In this document: positions 25,014 through 33,648 of the stretch, in pieces
How positions within the stretch are numbered: position 1 is the stretch's first letter
Layout: every line of letters starts with the position of its first letter
From: Pseudomonadota bacterium
GTDB taxonomy: Bacteria > Pseudomonadota > Alphaproteobacteria > Rhizobiales > Rhizobiaceae
Reading direction: 5' to 3'
Assembly (NCBI GenBank): GCA_023457435.1
Contig: JAEWLS010000042.1
Location: 1 to 64,000 of the forward strand
Length of the DNA: 64,000 bases
Program-made: the position numbers and the translations under genes
The notes under the pieces: generated by a model
What the model was told of the DNA's origin: nothing
The model's database searches: none
Seen by the model: only the letters and a program-made list of their open reading frames with translations

Positions 25014-26516
25014 TCACCGCTTCACCTCCCATGTCGTGACGCGCTCGCCGGTAGCCGGGTCCTTGCCGTCCTTGAGCTGTATGCCCTGCGCCAGAAGTTC
25101 GTCTCGGATCCGGTCGGCTTCGGGCCAGTTCTTCGCGGCGATCAGCGCGAGGCGGCGCGCGATATCTCCGCGGATCTGCTCCCAATCCTCATGAAAGCCA
25201 AGTCGAGCCACAGTCCCGCTGAGCAACTCGATCTTCTCAAAGCCAAGCAGACGCATAGCGGTAAAGAAGTTCATTGCCGCTTGTTGATCACCATTTGCGC
25301 CTGCTTTTCCCATCGAGTGCAGATCAGCGATAACCGGAGCAAGATTGAGGTCGTCCAATATTGAGCTGCCTGCGGGGACGACTGCTCGGAAGGCAGCCAT
25401 CTGACCGCCGAATTGGCGGTTGATTGAAATCTGCAAGTCGGCCCACCGCTGGACGATCTTCTCCGCCTCCTCCAGCCTGCGGACCGAGAAATCGATCGGC
25501 TCGCGGTAGTGCGTCATCAGCATGGCCAGCCGCAGCACCTCGCCCGGCCACTTGCGGCCGCCGAACTTGTCGGTGTTGAGCAGCTCGCTGATGGTGACGA
25601 AGTTGCCCTCGCTTTTCGACATCTTGCGGCCTTCGACCTGCAGGAAGCCGTTGTGCATCCAGTACTTGGCCATCACATCGGTGCCGTGGGCGCAGCGCGA
25701 CTGGGCGATCTCGTTCTCGTGGTGCGGGAAGATAAGGTCGAGCCCGCCGCCATGGATGTCGAAGACCTCGCCGAGATAGGCGGCGCTCATCGCCGAGCAT
25801 TCGATGTGCCAGCCCGGGCGGCCGCGTATCGCGGCGGTTTTCCCCGGCGTCCAGAAGCTCGCCTCCCAGCCAGGCTGGTCGGGCGCGCTTTGCTTCCACA
25901 GCACGAAATCGGCCGGGTGCTTCTTGTGCGGCTCCACGGCGATGCGCGCCCCGGCCTGCTGCTCGTCGAGCGGGCGCTTCGACAACTGGCCGTAGTCTGC
26001 CATCGACGTGGTGTCGAACAGCACCTCCGCGCCGTCATTCCCATTGGCGACATAGGCATGGCCGCGGTCGAGAAGCCGCTGGATGAGCGTGACCATGTCC
26101 GCCTTGCCGTCTTCGCGCGGCAGCACGTAGTCCGTCGCCCGAGGTTCGACCGTCGGTTCGAGGCAGCCGAGGGCCTTCACGTCGGCGTGGAACTGGTTCG
26201 CCGTCGACTCTGTAACCTTGCGGATCGCCTCGTTGAGCGGCAGTCCCGGATGGTCGCGAAGCGCGCGTGCGTTGATCTTGTCGTCGACGTCGGTGATGTT
26301 GCGGACGTAGGTGACGTGCTCCGGCCCGTAGACATGGCGCAGCAGCCGGAACAGCACGTCGAAGACGATGACCGGCCGCGCATTCCCGATATGAGCGAAG
26401 TCGTAGACCGTGGGCCCGCAGACATACATGCGCACGTTCCGCGCATCGATGGGGACGAACTCCTCCTTCGAACGCGTCAGCGTATTATAGAGCCTGAGCT
26501 TCGGTGCGTCGGTCAC
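25014..26516 (-). CDS. cysS: Cysteinyl-tRNA synthetase
   Basis: 500 residues from a GTG. Class I synthetase with zinc ligand C33 (YVCGPTVYD), the HIGH-type HIGNAR at 42-47, GWHIECSAMS with further zinc ligands, and KMSKS at 298-302. It charges tRNA-Cys in the cytoplasm. It is somewhat longer than E. coli CysS (461) owing to C-terminal and internal insertions. It stands alone between a palindromic repeat and a 331-bp gap. Confidence 0.97.
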   Translation of the reverse strand: MTDAPKLRLYNTLTRSKEEFVPIDARNVRMYVCGPTVYDFAHIGNARPVIVFDVLFRLLRHVYGPEHVTYVRNITDVDDKINARALRDHPGLPLNEAIRKVTESTANQFHADVKALGCLEPTVEPRATDYVLPREDGKADMVTLIQRLLDRGHAYVANGNDGAEVLFDTTSMADYGQLSKRPLDEQQAGARIAVEPHKKHPADFVLWKQSAPDQPGWEASFWTPGKTAAIRGRPGWHIECSAMSAAYLGEVFDIHGGGLDLIFPHHENEIAQSRCAHGTDVMAKYWMHNGFLQVEGRKMSKSEGNFVTISELLNTDKFGGRKWPGEVLRLAMLMTHYREPIDFSVRRLEEAEKIVQRWADLQISINRQFGGQMAAFRAVVPAGSSILDDLNLAPVIADLHSMGKAGANGDQQAAMNFFTAMRLLGFEKIELLSGTVARLGFHEDWEQIRGDIARRLALIAAKNWPEADRIRDELLAQGIQLKDGKDPATGERVTTWEVKR

Positions 26517-26847
26517 GCGAAATGTCTCCCTGGCCGGCTGGCCGGGGCGTTTTTCGGTGACTTTTTGGAGCGCGAAAACGACCGGACCAGCGACGGCGCT
26601 AGCCGATAATGCAGATGCCCGAAATCGAGATCGCCGTTTTCATCGCGTCGCTTATCGCCACGGGCACGGCTTCCGTCAAGGCAGCAGCGGAAAGTGTTGC
26701 GAGAAAGCAGCATCGGACGCCTCACTAGATCCGCCGCCGTCGCGTTAACCGAAATACCCCGTTTCGGCGAAAATCGCGTCACGATTCAGTCGAAATCGGC
26801 CACCATTTCCGGGCCACTTCGCAACGATAACCCGAGGGGATTCGACC
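26517..26847. other. 331-bp gap between cysS and a small gene
   Basis: No confident gene. It must hold the cysS promoter (minus strand) and that of the 50-residue protein gene (plus strand). One short candidate reading frame is listed separately. Confidence 0.6.
26609..26728 (+). CDS. Possible 39-residue membrane peptide (low confidence)
   Basis: Starts MQMPEIEIAVFIASLIATGT and continues to a basic end (RKQHRTPH). The hydrophobic stretch at about 6-24 could be one membrane helix. There is no convincing ribosome-binding site and no family that I recognise, so it may be chance. Confidence 0.25.
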   Translation: MQMPEIEIAVFIASLIATGTASVKAAAESVARKQHRTPH

Positions 26848-27000
26848 ATGACAGAAAACCAGACCACCGCCCGAAAACCGGAACAGATGAGCGCCAGCCA
26901 GAAGTCCAGCGGCACACTCGCCGCGCAGTACGGCGCGATCGGCTCTGCCGCCGTCGTCGCTGCCCTCCAGTTCCGCAAGCCGGCCGTCGCGAAGCGCTAA
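26848..27000 (+). CDS. Small hypothetical protein, 50 residues
   Basis: ATG after CCGAGGGGATTCGACC, a good ribosome-binding site. The protein begins MTENQTTARKPEQMSASQKS and ends LQFRKPAVAKR, with an Ala/Gly-rich weakly hydrophobic middle (AAQYGAIGSAAVVAAL). Codon use matches neighbouring genes. Its stop overlaps the stop of the convergent LysE gene. The family is not recognised; the pattern resembles short conserved rhizobial proteins of unknown role. Confidence 0.6.
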   Translation: MTENQTTARKPEQMSASQKSSGTLAAQYGAIGSAAVVAALQFRKPAVAKR

Positions 27001-27608
27001 GCGCGAAGGCTGACGAGAAGCCCCACGCCGATCGCAGCCATCACGAGGCCGATCAGCCTGTCGAGCACCCGCCAGGCCGAGGGCCTGGCGAACAGCGGCG
27101 CAAGCAGGCGCGCACCGTAGCCAAGCCCGAAGAACCACACGAAGGACGCCGCCGCCGCACCAACGCCGAAGGCGAGCTTCGCGTTGCCTTCGAAGCCGGC
27201 CGAGACCGATCCAACCAGCAGGACAGTGTCCAGGTAGACGTGCGGATTGAGGAAGGTGAAAGCGAGGCATGTCGCAATCGCGGCACCGAGGCTCGCCTGC
27301 CCCGAACTCGCCGCGCGCATCGCGTCGGGCTTGAGCGCGCGGCGAAAGGCGACGACCGAATAGGCGAGCAGAAACGCCGCGCCGCCGAGCGTAACCACGG
27401 TCAGCACGGCTGGCGATGCTGTCGCCAGGGCGCCAAGACCGGCCACGCCTGCGGCGATCAGGGCGGCGTCCGAGGCCGCGCAGATCAGGCACAGCACGAA
27501 GACGTGCTGGCGCAGCAGCCCTTGGCGCAGGATGAAGGCGTTCTGCGCGCCGATCGCCACGATCAGCGAGCCGCCCAGCAGAAAGCCCGAAGCGAACGCG
27601 CCGATCAT
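26997..27608 (-). CDS. LysE/ArgO family amino-acid exporter
   Basis: 203 residues with about six transmembrane helices. The family start is clear (GFLLGGSLIVAIGAQNAFILRQG), followed by CAASDAALIAAGVAG and FLNPHVYLDTVLL. LysE/ArgO proteins export basic amino acids such as arginine, lysine or canavanine. No LysG/ArgP regulator gene lies next to it in this window. Confidence 0.92.
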   Translation of the reverse strand: MIGAFASGFLLGGSLIVAIGAQNAFILRQGLLRQHVFVLCLICAASDAALIAAGVAGLGALATASPAVLTVVTLGGAAFLLAYSVVAFRRALKPDAMRAASSGQASLGAAIATCLAFTFLNPHVYLDTVLLVGSVSAGFEGNAKLAFGVGAAAASFVWFFGLGYGARLLAPLFARPSAWRVLDRLIGLVMAAIGVGLLVSLRA

Positions 27609-27614
27609 GGATCT

Positions 27615-28373
27615 TTAGAACAGCTTCATCTGCTTCGGAGCCGCAGGCTCTTCCGACGCCGGATTCGGAGCTTCGGCCTTCGGTTCGACGCGGTCCTGGA
27701 TTTCAGGCCCGGTGTTGGAGAACTTGTTGACCTTGTCCGACACCGGGATCGCCTCGAAGAACTCCGGCTCGACGGGCTGCAGGAGGTCGGCCACGTCACG
27801 CGGCTCGTAGTTCACGCAGTCCAGCCAGCGGGCGAAATCCTCCGGGCGGATGACGACCGGCATGCGGTCGTGGATCGCGGCGATGGCGGGATTGGCGTCG
27901 GTGGTGAGGATCGCGGCCGTGTCCACTTCCGAACCGCCGGGCTCGGCCCACGTTTCCATCAGCGCGCCGAAGGCGATGACACCGCCGTTCTTCGGCCGGA
28001 TCCAGTAGGCCTGCTTGGTCACCTTGCCGTCGCGCTTCCACTCGTAGAAGCCGGAAGCCGGCATCAGCGCGCGCCTGTGGCGCATGGCATTGCGGAAAGC
28101 TGGTTTGGTCGCGGCGGTGTCGGACCGAGCGTTGATCAGCAGCGGCAGGTCCTTGGGGTCCTTTGCCCAGGCCGGGATCAGGCCCCAGCGCACGAGCATG
28201 GCCCTGCGGTCCGGGAGGTTGGAGCCCGGCTCGCGGCGCGGACCCGCCATGGCGAGCAGAACCGGCTGGGTCGGAGCGATGTTGTAGCGCGGCGGGAAAT
28301 TCTCGAGCTCCATCACCGCGAGCAGCGCCTCGACCTCAGCGGGCGTGGCGTTCAGGGCGAACCGGCCGCACAT
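27615..28373 (-). CDS. HMCES/YedK-type abasic-site processing protein (SRAP)
   Basis: 252 residues. SRAP-domain residues are in place: Cys2 (MCGRF), N81 (NARSDT), E111 (SGFYEW) and H168 (IHDRMP), matching C2, N75, E105 and H160 of E. coli YedK. The family shields abasic sites in single-stranded DNA by a Cys2 thiazolidine crosslink. Compared with YedK (222 residues) there is a C-terminal extension that ends QMKLF, a good match to the bacterial sliding-clamp binding pentapeptide. It follows the LysE start by 6 bp in the same orientation. Confidence 0.93.
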   Translation of the reverse strand: MCGRFALNATPAEVEALLAVMELENFPPRYNIAPTQPVLLAMAGPRREPGSNLPDRRAMLVRWGLIPAWAKDPKDLPLLINARSDTAATKPAFRNAMRHRRALMPASGFYEWKRDGKVTKQAYWIRPKNGGVIAFGALMETWAEPGGSEVDTAAILTTDANPAIAAIHDRMPVVIRPEDFARWLDCVNYEPRDVADLLQPVEPEFFEAIPVSDKVNKFSNTGPEIQDRVEPKAEAPNPASEEPAAPKQMKLF

Positions 28374-28447
28374 GGCTCAGACACCAGGACTTACGTGGAT
28401 CATGCCGCTATTTGCGGCGCGGCGACCGCGCATGCAAGGTGCGTATC

Positions 28448-28870
28448 ATGCCATCGACCCCCGCCCTCGCTGTTTCCGTCGCTATCGTGCGTGACGGGCG
28501 CGTGCTTCTCGTGCGGCGCGGCCGCCAGCCGGCGAAGGGGCTCTATGCCTTTCCCGGCGGCCGCGTCGAGCCGGGCGAAACGCTGGAGGAGGCCGCGCGC
28601 CGCGAATTGCTCGAGGAAACGGGACTGACGGCCGGAACGCTCGAGCCGCTGACGACCGTCTCCATACCCGACGCGAGCGGCGCGCCGCTGTTCGAGCTTA
28701 CCGTGTTCCACGGAACCGAGGCCGGCGGCTTGCTGGTCGCGGCCGACGACGCGGAAGACGCCGGCTGGTTCACGGCGCACGAGGTCGCCACGCTGGCGCT
28801 GACCGGCAATGTCGGCGACATCGCGTTCAGCCTGCTGGCGGGCCGCGCGGTACCGCCGCGCTCCGGTTAA
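28448..28870 (+). CDS. Nudix hydrolase
   Basis: 140 residues. Complete Nudix box GX5EX7REUXEEXGU at 38-60 (GRVEPGE, RRELLEETGL). The PGG and the start VSVAIVRDGRVLLVRRG are typical of the MutT/ADP-ribose pyrophosphatase group. Substrate unknown. It is divergent from the YedK-type gene; a shared DNA-maintenance regulation is possible but not shown. Confidence 0.93.
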   Translation: MPSTPALAVSVAIVRDGRVLLVRRGRQPAKGLYAFPGGRVEPGETLEEAARRELLEETGLTAGTLEPLTTVSIPDASGAPLFELTVFHGTEAGGLLVAADDAEDAGWFTAHEVATLALTGNVGDIAFSLLAGRAVPPRSG

Positions 28871-28936
28871 CGCTGCCGACATTGCGCCGCGATCTCCGCC
28901 TTGCGGCCGCCGGAATTCTCCTCCACAGATTTCGCC

Positions 28937-29308
28937 ATGTCGCGAAAATTGCTCGCCGTTTCAGTCCTGTGTGCCGCTCTTGCCTCGGCTGCACCCGCGC
29001 GCGCGATCGACGCACCCTACGACGGCGAGATGATGCGCCTCGCCGAACTGCTCGGCTCGCTGCACTACCTGCGAAACCTCTGCGGCGACTCCGGCACCGC
29101 GTGGCGCGACCAGATGGAGGCGCTGATCAGTACGGAAGCGCCGGCCGAGGATCGCCGCGCAAGGTTGATCGCGCGGTTCAACAGCGGCTTCCGCTCCTTC
29201 GACAGCGTTTATACAAGCTGCACCGCGTCGGCAGTGGAAGCGATCGAACGCTACATGCTCGAAGGCGAGACGCTCGCCAAGGAAATCGCCGCCAAGTACG
29301 GAAATTAA
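28937..29308 (+). CDS. TIGR02301 family secreted protein
   Basis: 123 residues. Signal peptide MSRKLLAVSVLCAALASA with cleavage near ARA/IDAPYD (residue 23). The mature part has ELLGSLHYLRNLCG, RARLIARFNSGFRSF and YTSCTASAVEAIERY, the conserved two-cysteine Rhizobiales family TIGR02301. Periplasmic; function unknown. Confidence 0.88.
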   Translation: MSRKLLAVSVLCAALASAAPARAIDAPYDGEMMRLAELLGSLHYLRNLCGDSGTAWRDQMEALISTEAPAEDRRARLIARFNSGFRSFDSVYTSCTASAVEAIERYMLEGETLAKEIAAKYGN

Positions 29309-29430
29309 CTCAAACTTTACTAAAAGCGCCGGGCGGGGGTGCACTTCCGACTTGCTGTGCTAATCTCTTAACGGGACATTAATGGGACCGTCGCGGGAGC
29401 GCCCGCTTCTCGGTCAAGGGTGGTGAGAAA

Positions 29431-29688
29431 ATGGAACGCAGCCTCGGCGAGATCGAGACGCTCATTCGCGAGGAAAAGCGGCTGTCGGCGACCGAGAGTC
29501 ACAGCGAGGCGTGGGCCGACGCCATAGCCTCCGGCATCGAGCCGGAGATCGTCGCCGACGCCGCGGTCGCGACGGCGTGTGCCGAACTGGCGCGCGCCGA
29601 GGGCGACGACGCGGCGCTGGCGCTGGTCGACCGCATCCGCGAGCGGATCGTGTCCGGCGAATTCGCCACCATCCGCACGAAGCACTGA
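29431..29688 (+). CDS. Hypothetical helical protein
   Basis: 85 residues, predicted all-helical and acidic, starting MERSLGEIETLIREEKRL. No signal peptide or recognisable domain. GTGGTGAGAAA precedes the ATG. The following secreted-protein gene starts 5 bp later, so they share a transcript. Confidence 0.75.
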   Translation: MERSLGEIETLIREEKRLSATESHSEAWADAIASGIEPEIVADAAVATACAELARAEGDDAALALVDRIRERIVSGEFATIRTKH

Positions 29689-29693
29689 GCCGG

Positions 29694-30428
29694 ATGCGCG
29701 GCAGGCTCCTTTTCGCGGTAGGCGCCATGGCAGTTGCGGCGACGCTTCTCGTGTCGTCGTCGCTGCCGTCATTTGCGCTCAGCGAGCTGCCGCAGGAAGA
29801 AGTGCCGGACGCGCCGATGACGACGGTGCCGCTTCCGCCGCCGCTGCCCAATCCCGCGAATCCCGCCGCGCCCCCGGCTGCCGCGCCCAATCCCGACGGC
29901 GCCGCACCGGCAGAGGAATCGGCCGAACCTGCCGAAGAGCCGACCGAGCCTTCAGGCTCGCCGCCCGAGGTCGTGTACGACCTCAATCGCCTGCCCGAGG
30001 CGGTGCGCCTCACCCGCGAGAAGATCGTCGCCGCGTGCAAGGCTGGCGACATCGAGGCGCTGCGCCCGCTGATCGCAACCGGCGAAGAGGGCACGACGCT
30101 GTCGTTCGGCGGCGTCGACGGCGATCCGATCCAGTTTCTAAAGGAGCTGTCCGGCGACGGCGAGGGTCACGAGATCCTGGCGATCCTCGAGGAGGTGCTG
30201 GAGGCGGGATACGTGCATCTCGAACCCGGCACCGACGGCGAGATGTATGTCTGGCCCTATTTCTTCGCCGTGCCGCTCGAACAGCTGACCGGGGCGCAGC
30301 GCGTCGAACTGTTCCGTCTCGTCACCGCAGGCGACTACGAGGACATGAAGAACTACGGCGCCTACATCTTCTACCGCGCCGGCATCACGCCCGACGGCAA
30401 ATGGTCGTTCTTCGTGGCGGGCGACTAG
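29694..30428 (+). CDS. Secreted hypothetical protein, about 244 residues
   Basis: Signal peptide MRGRLLFAVGAMAVAATLLV with cleavage near SFA/LSEL (about residue 28), a Pro/Ala/Glu-rich linker (about 35-85), then a globular domain (VVYDLNRLPEAVRLTREKI, DIEALRPLI, FFAVPLEQLTGAQ, GKWSFFVAGD). The last part resembles a NTF2-like or ankyrin-type periplasmic domain, but I cannot name the family. The 3' end overlaps the convergent dihydroorotase-family gene by 4 bp. Confidence 0.8.
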   Translation: MRGRLLFAVGAMAVAATLLVSSSLPSFALSELPQEEVPDAPMTTVPLPPPLPNPANPAAPPAAAPNPDGAAPAEESAEPAEEPTEPSGSPPEVVYDLNRLPEAVRLTREKIVAACKAGDIEALRPLIATGEEGTTLSFGGVDGDPIQFLKELSGDGEGHEILAILEEVLEAGYVHLEPGTDGEMYVWPYFFAVPLEQLTGAQRVELFRLVTAGDYEDMKNYGAYIFYRAGITPDGKWSFFVAGD

Positions 30429-31756
30429 CGGGAACCGCTCTCCTGGAACTGCACCGGCTCGCCCCTCCCCGGCGCGACGATCTCGCCTTCCCACATGACG
30501 CGGATGCCGCGCACGATCGTGCCGACAGGCCAACCGGTGACGGTCATCCCGTCATAGGGCGTCCAGCCCGAACGTGATCCGGATTGGGCGTTGAGGATGG
30601 TCTCGCGCCGCTTCAGGTCCACGATGGTGAAATCCGCGTCGTAGCCGACGGCGATGCGGCCCTTGCGCGCCATGCCGAAGATTCGGTTCGGACCGTGACT
30701 TGTCAGATCGACGAAGCGCTCCAGCGTCATGCGCCCGGCCGCCACGTGATCCAGCATCACCGGTACCAGCGTCTGCACGCCCGGCATGCCGGACGGCGAT
30801 TGCGGATACGGCTTGGCCTTTTCCTCGAGTGTATGCGGCGCATGGTCGGAGCCGAGGACGTCGATGACCCCGCTCTGGACGCCGCGCCAGACGCCGTCGC
30901 GGTGCTTGCGGTCGCGCACGGGCGGGTTCATCTGAAGCAGCGTGCCGAGACGCGCGTAATCGTCGGACGACAGGGTCAAATGGTGCGGCGTCGCCTCCGC
31001 CGTCGCCACGTCCTTGTTGGCGGCGAGCAGGTCGATCTCGTCGGCCGTCGAGATATGCAGCACATGGATGCGGGCGCGTTCCTGCCTGGCGATGCGCAGC
31101 AGCCGCTCGGTGCAGCGATAGGCGGCAGTCGCGTCGCGCCACTCGGGGTGCGACGACGGATCGCCGGCGACGCGCTCGCCGAGACGCTCGCGCAGCCGGA
31201 ACTCGTCCTCGGAGTGGAAGGCGGAGCGGCGCCGGGTGTTGCGCAGTATAGACGCCACGCCTTCGTCGTCCTCTACCAGCAGGTCGCCGGTCGACGAGCC
31301 CATGAACACCTTGATCCCGGCGGCGCCTGGCAGGCGCTCGAGCTCTGCCACGTCGCGCGCATTGTCGCGGGTCCCGCCAACCCAGAAGGCGAAGTCGCAA
31401 TGCATCCGCCCGCGCGCGCGCCGGACCTTGTCGGCAAGCGCCTCCTCACTTGTCGTCAGCGGATTCGTGTTCGGCATCTCGAAGACGGCGGTGACGCCGC
31501 CCAGAGCCGCCGCGCGCGAGCCGGTCTCCAGATCCTCCTTGTGCTCCGCGCCCGGCTCGCGGAAGTGCACCTGGCTGTCGACGACGCCCGGAAGGACATT
31601 CAGGCCGTTACAGTCGATCCGTTCGCCGGCAGATGCGTGCAAGAGGTCGCCGATGGCCGCGATGCGACCCTGGCGAATTCCGATGTCGCGGCCGCCGATG
31701 CCGTCGTGGTTGGCGACCATGCCGCCTGTCAGGATCGTATCGAAGGTGGCGGCCAT
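30425..31756 (-). CDS. Dihydroorotase-family amidohydrolase (PyrC/AllB group), atypical metal motif
   Basis: 443 residues of normal class I length. The N-terminal motif is VVDSQVHFREPG (58-69): the first histidine of the usual HxH zinc pair is Gln 62. The remaining landmarks are intact: the candidate carboxylated Lys in GIKVFMGSS, His in HVLHIST, TPHHLTL and the catalytic DHAPH. Pipelines name such proteins dihydroorotase, but a hydantoinase-like or partly metal-depleted enzyme is possible. No pyrB is adjacent. Divergent from ygfZ by 72 bp. Confidence 0.82.
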   Translation of the reverse strand: MAATFDTILTGGMVANHDGIGGRDIGIRQGRIAAIGDLLHASAGERIDCNGLNVLPGVVDSQVHFREPGAEHKEDLETGSRAAALGGVTAVFEMPNTNPLTTSEEALADKVRRARGRMHCDFAFWVGGTRDNARDVAELERLPGAAGIKVFMGSSTGDLLVEDDEGVASILRNTRRRSAFHSEDEFRLRERLGERVAGDPSSHPEWRDATAAYRCTERLLRIARQERARIHVLHISTADEIDLLAANKDVATAEATPHHLTLSSDDYARLGTLLQMNPPVRDRKHRDGVWRGVQSGVIDVLGSDHAPHTLEEKAKPYPQSPSGMPGVQTLVPVMLDHVAAGRMTLERFVDLTSHGPNRIFGMARKGRIAVGYDADFTIVDLKRRETILNAQSGSRSGWTPYDGMTVTGWPVGTIVRGIRVMWEGEIVAPGRGEPVQFQESGSR

Positions 31757-31828
31757 GCCCGGCTCCCGCACTTGTCGCTCGGCGTGGCCGGGCTTACGTA
31801 GGCGAAGTCGCAATTGCAAGTTCGGGCC

Positions 31829-32698
31829 ATGCCGCTTCTCAACCTCGACACCAGGGTCGTCGTTTCGGTCGCCGGCGCGGAGGCCGAGCACTTCCTCCAG
31901 AACATTCTCACGACCGATCTCGACCAGTTGCTCGAGGGCGAGGCGAGGCCCGGCGCGCTGCTCACGCCGCAGGGCAAGATCCTGTTCGATTTCCTCATCT
32001 CTCGGCACGGACCGGAAGGCTTCCGCCTCGATGTTGACAGGGCGCTGGCCGACGACTTCGTGCGCCGGCTGATGCTCTACCGGCTGCGCGCGAAGGCGCA
32101 GATCGAGAAGCAGGATCAATGGTTTGTCGCAGCCTCGTGGGAGATTGATTCCGGTCCTTTCCAGACTGATTCAGGATTGATCGACGGGCGCTTTCCGGAG
32201 GCCGCGGGCGTTCGCAGGCGCTATTCGGCCGAGCGGGCGCCCGACACAGGATCCGCTGCCGAGTGGACCGCGCTTCGCATCCGTCATGGCGTCGCCGAGA
32301 GCGGCGCGGACTTCGCCGTTTCCGACGTGTTCCCGCACGACGTGCTACTCGACCAGAACGGCGGCGTCGGCTTCCGCAAGGGCTGCTATGTCGGCCAGGA
32401 GGTCGTGTCGCGTATGCAGCATCGCGGCACCGCGAGACGTCGCGTCCTGATTGCGCACTCCGCCGCGCCTTTGCCCCCGGCCGGTACGGCCGTGACCGCC
32501 GGCGGCAAGACCGTCGGCGCGCTGGGCACGACTGATGGCGGCAATGGCCTCGCCATCGTCCGCATCGACCGGGTCAAGGAAGCCATGGATGCCGGCGTGC
32601 CGATCGAGGCGGCGGGAGTCGCGCTGACGCTTTCGATCCCGGCCTGGGCGCGCTTCACCTTCCCGGCCGACGTTTCGTCCGCCGCGAGCGAGGCCTGA
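31829..32698 (+). CDS. ygfZ: YgfZ/GcvT-domain folate-binding protein
   Basis: 289 residues. Contains the YgfZ signature KGCYVGQE at 184-191 with its reactive cysteine, and N-terminal LQNILTTDL and LLTPQGKILFD segments of the folate-binding GcvT fold. YgfZ helps repair or maintain certain Fe-S enzymes such as MiaB. The ATG chosen fits a family start (MPLLNLDTR). Its TGA overlaps the ATG of the HD gene, TGATG. Confidence 0.93.
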   Translation: MPLLNLDTRVVVSVAGAEAEHFLQNILTTDLDQLLEGEARPGALLTPQGKILFDFLISRHGPEGFRLDVDRALADDFVRRLMLYRLRAKAQIEKQDQWFVAASWEIDSGPFQTDSGLIDGRFPEAAGVRRRYSAERAPDTGSAAEWTALRIRHGVAESGADFAVSDVFPHDVLLDQNGGVGFRKGCYVGQEVVSRMQHRGTARRRVLIAHSAAPLPPAGTAVTAGGKTVGALGTTDGGNGLAIVRIDRVKEAMDAGVPIEAAGVALTLSIPAWARFTFPADVSSAASEA

Positions 32699-33303
32699 TG
32701 GCCGATCGCAAGGGCGCCCCGGCCCGCGCCTGGCAGCGCATGCTGTCGGGCCGCCGGCTCGACCTGCTAGACCCCTCGCCGCTCGACATCGAGATCGGCG
32801 ACATCGCCCATGGGCTCGCACGGGTGGCGCGCTGGAACGGCCAGACGCGCGGCGAGCACGCATTTTCCGTGGCGCAGCACTCGCTGCTGGTCGAGCGGAT
32901 CTTCGGCATCGCCACGCCGGAGGCAACCCGTTCGGACCGCCTTGCGGCGCTGCTCCACGACGCGCCCGAGTATGTCATCGGGGACATGATCTCGCCGTTC
33001 AAATCGGCCATCGGTGGCGGCTACAAGGCCGTGGAGCGTAGGTTGCAGCAGGCGGTGCACCTGCGCTTCGGCCTGCCTGCAGTCTTGCCGGAGCCGCTGA
33101 AGAAGGCGATCAAGCGCGCCGATCAGGTTGCGGCCTGGTTCGAGGCGACCGAACTTGCCGGTTTCGCCGACCCGGAAGCGGAAAGGTTCTTCGGCCGCCC
33201 GCGCGGCTACACGCTGGCTGCGCTCGACCTCGCCCCGCGCCCGACAGCCGAGGTGCAGGAATCGTTTCTCGCGCGTTTCGCGGAGATCTCGGACGACAAC
33301 TGA
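32698..33303 (+). CDS. HD domain phosphohydrolase (YfbR-like)
   Basis: 201 residues. Metal-binding HD pattern: H in GEHAFSVAQHS near 58-66 and HD in LLHDAPEYVIGD near 84-95, with a downstream D (KRADQVAAWFEA). The YfbR group dephosphorylates deoxynucleoside monophosphates. Coupled to ygfZ by overlap. Substrate assignment is by family only. Confidence 0.88.
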   Translation: MADRKGAPARAWQRMLSGRRLDLLDPSPLDIEIGDIAHGLARVARWNGQTRGEHAFSVAQHSLLVERIFGIATPEATRSDRLAALLHDAPEYVIGDMISPFKSAIGGGYKAVERRLQQAVHLRFGLPAVLPEPLKKAIKRADQVAAWFEATELAGFADPEAERFFGRPRGYTLAALDLAPRPTAEVQESFLARFAEISDDN

Positions 33304-33306
33304 GAG

Positions 33307-33648
33307 CTACTCCAGCCTCTCCAGCAGACGACGAACTGCTTGCCGAAGTGCCGCGAGTTCGCCGAGCGCATGGAGGTTCCAAAGTGCCTCGGCATCGACC
33401 TTGTGGTAGGCGTGACGGAGATGGTTGCCGAGATCGCCAACTCTTCGCCAGGGAATCTCGGGCGCCAACATCCTCGAGGTTTCGGGTAGGTGTCGCGACG
33501 CCTCGCTAATGATCTCGAGGAAGCGTTCATACGCTGCGCGGGCGATCCGATCTTCCTCCAGGATTTCTCTGGACTGTCCACTTAGAAGCGCGTCAATCTG
33601 GTCAAGCGCATCGACCATATCGATTAAGCGATGCCGCTCGCGATCCAT
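33307..33648 (-). CDS. HepT-like ribonuclease toxin (type VII toxin-antitoxin)
   Basis: 113 residues, helical DUF86/HepT fold. The active-site region reads GNHLRHAYHKVD: Asn, His and Tyr of the RNxxxHxY motif are kept, but the leading Arg is Gly. HepT is an RNase silenced by AMPylation of its Tyr by MntA. The ATG overlaps the mntA stop (TGATG), the expected antitoxin-first layout. Ends 3 bp from the convergent HD gene. Confidence 0.88.
   Translation of the reverse strand: MDRERHRLIDMVDALDQIDALLSGQSREILEEDRIARAAYERFLEIISEASRHLPETSRMLAPEIPWRRVGDLGNHLRHAYHKVDAEALWNLHALGELAALRQAVRRLLERLE

Noticed and set aside
26513..26782. 89-codon minus-strand frame upstream of cysS
   Set aside because: Arg/Ser-rich composition, no ribosome-binding site or family resemblance, and it covers the expected cysS promoter.
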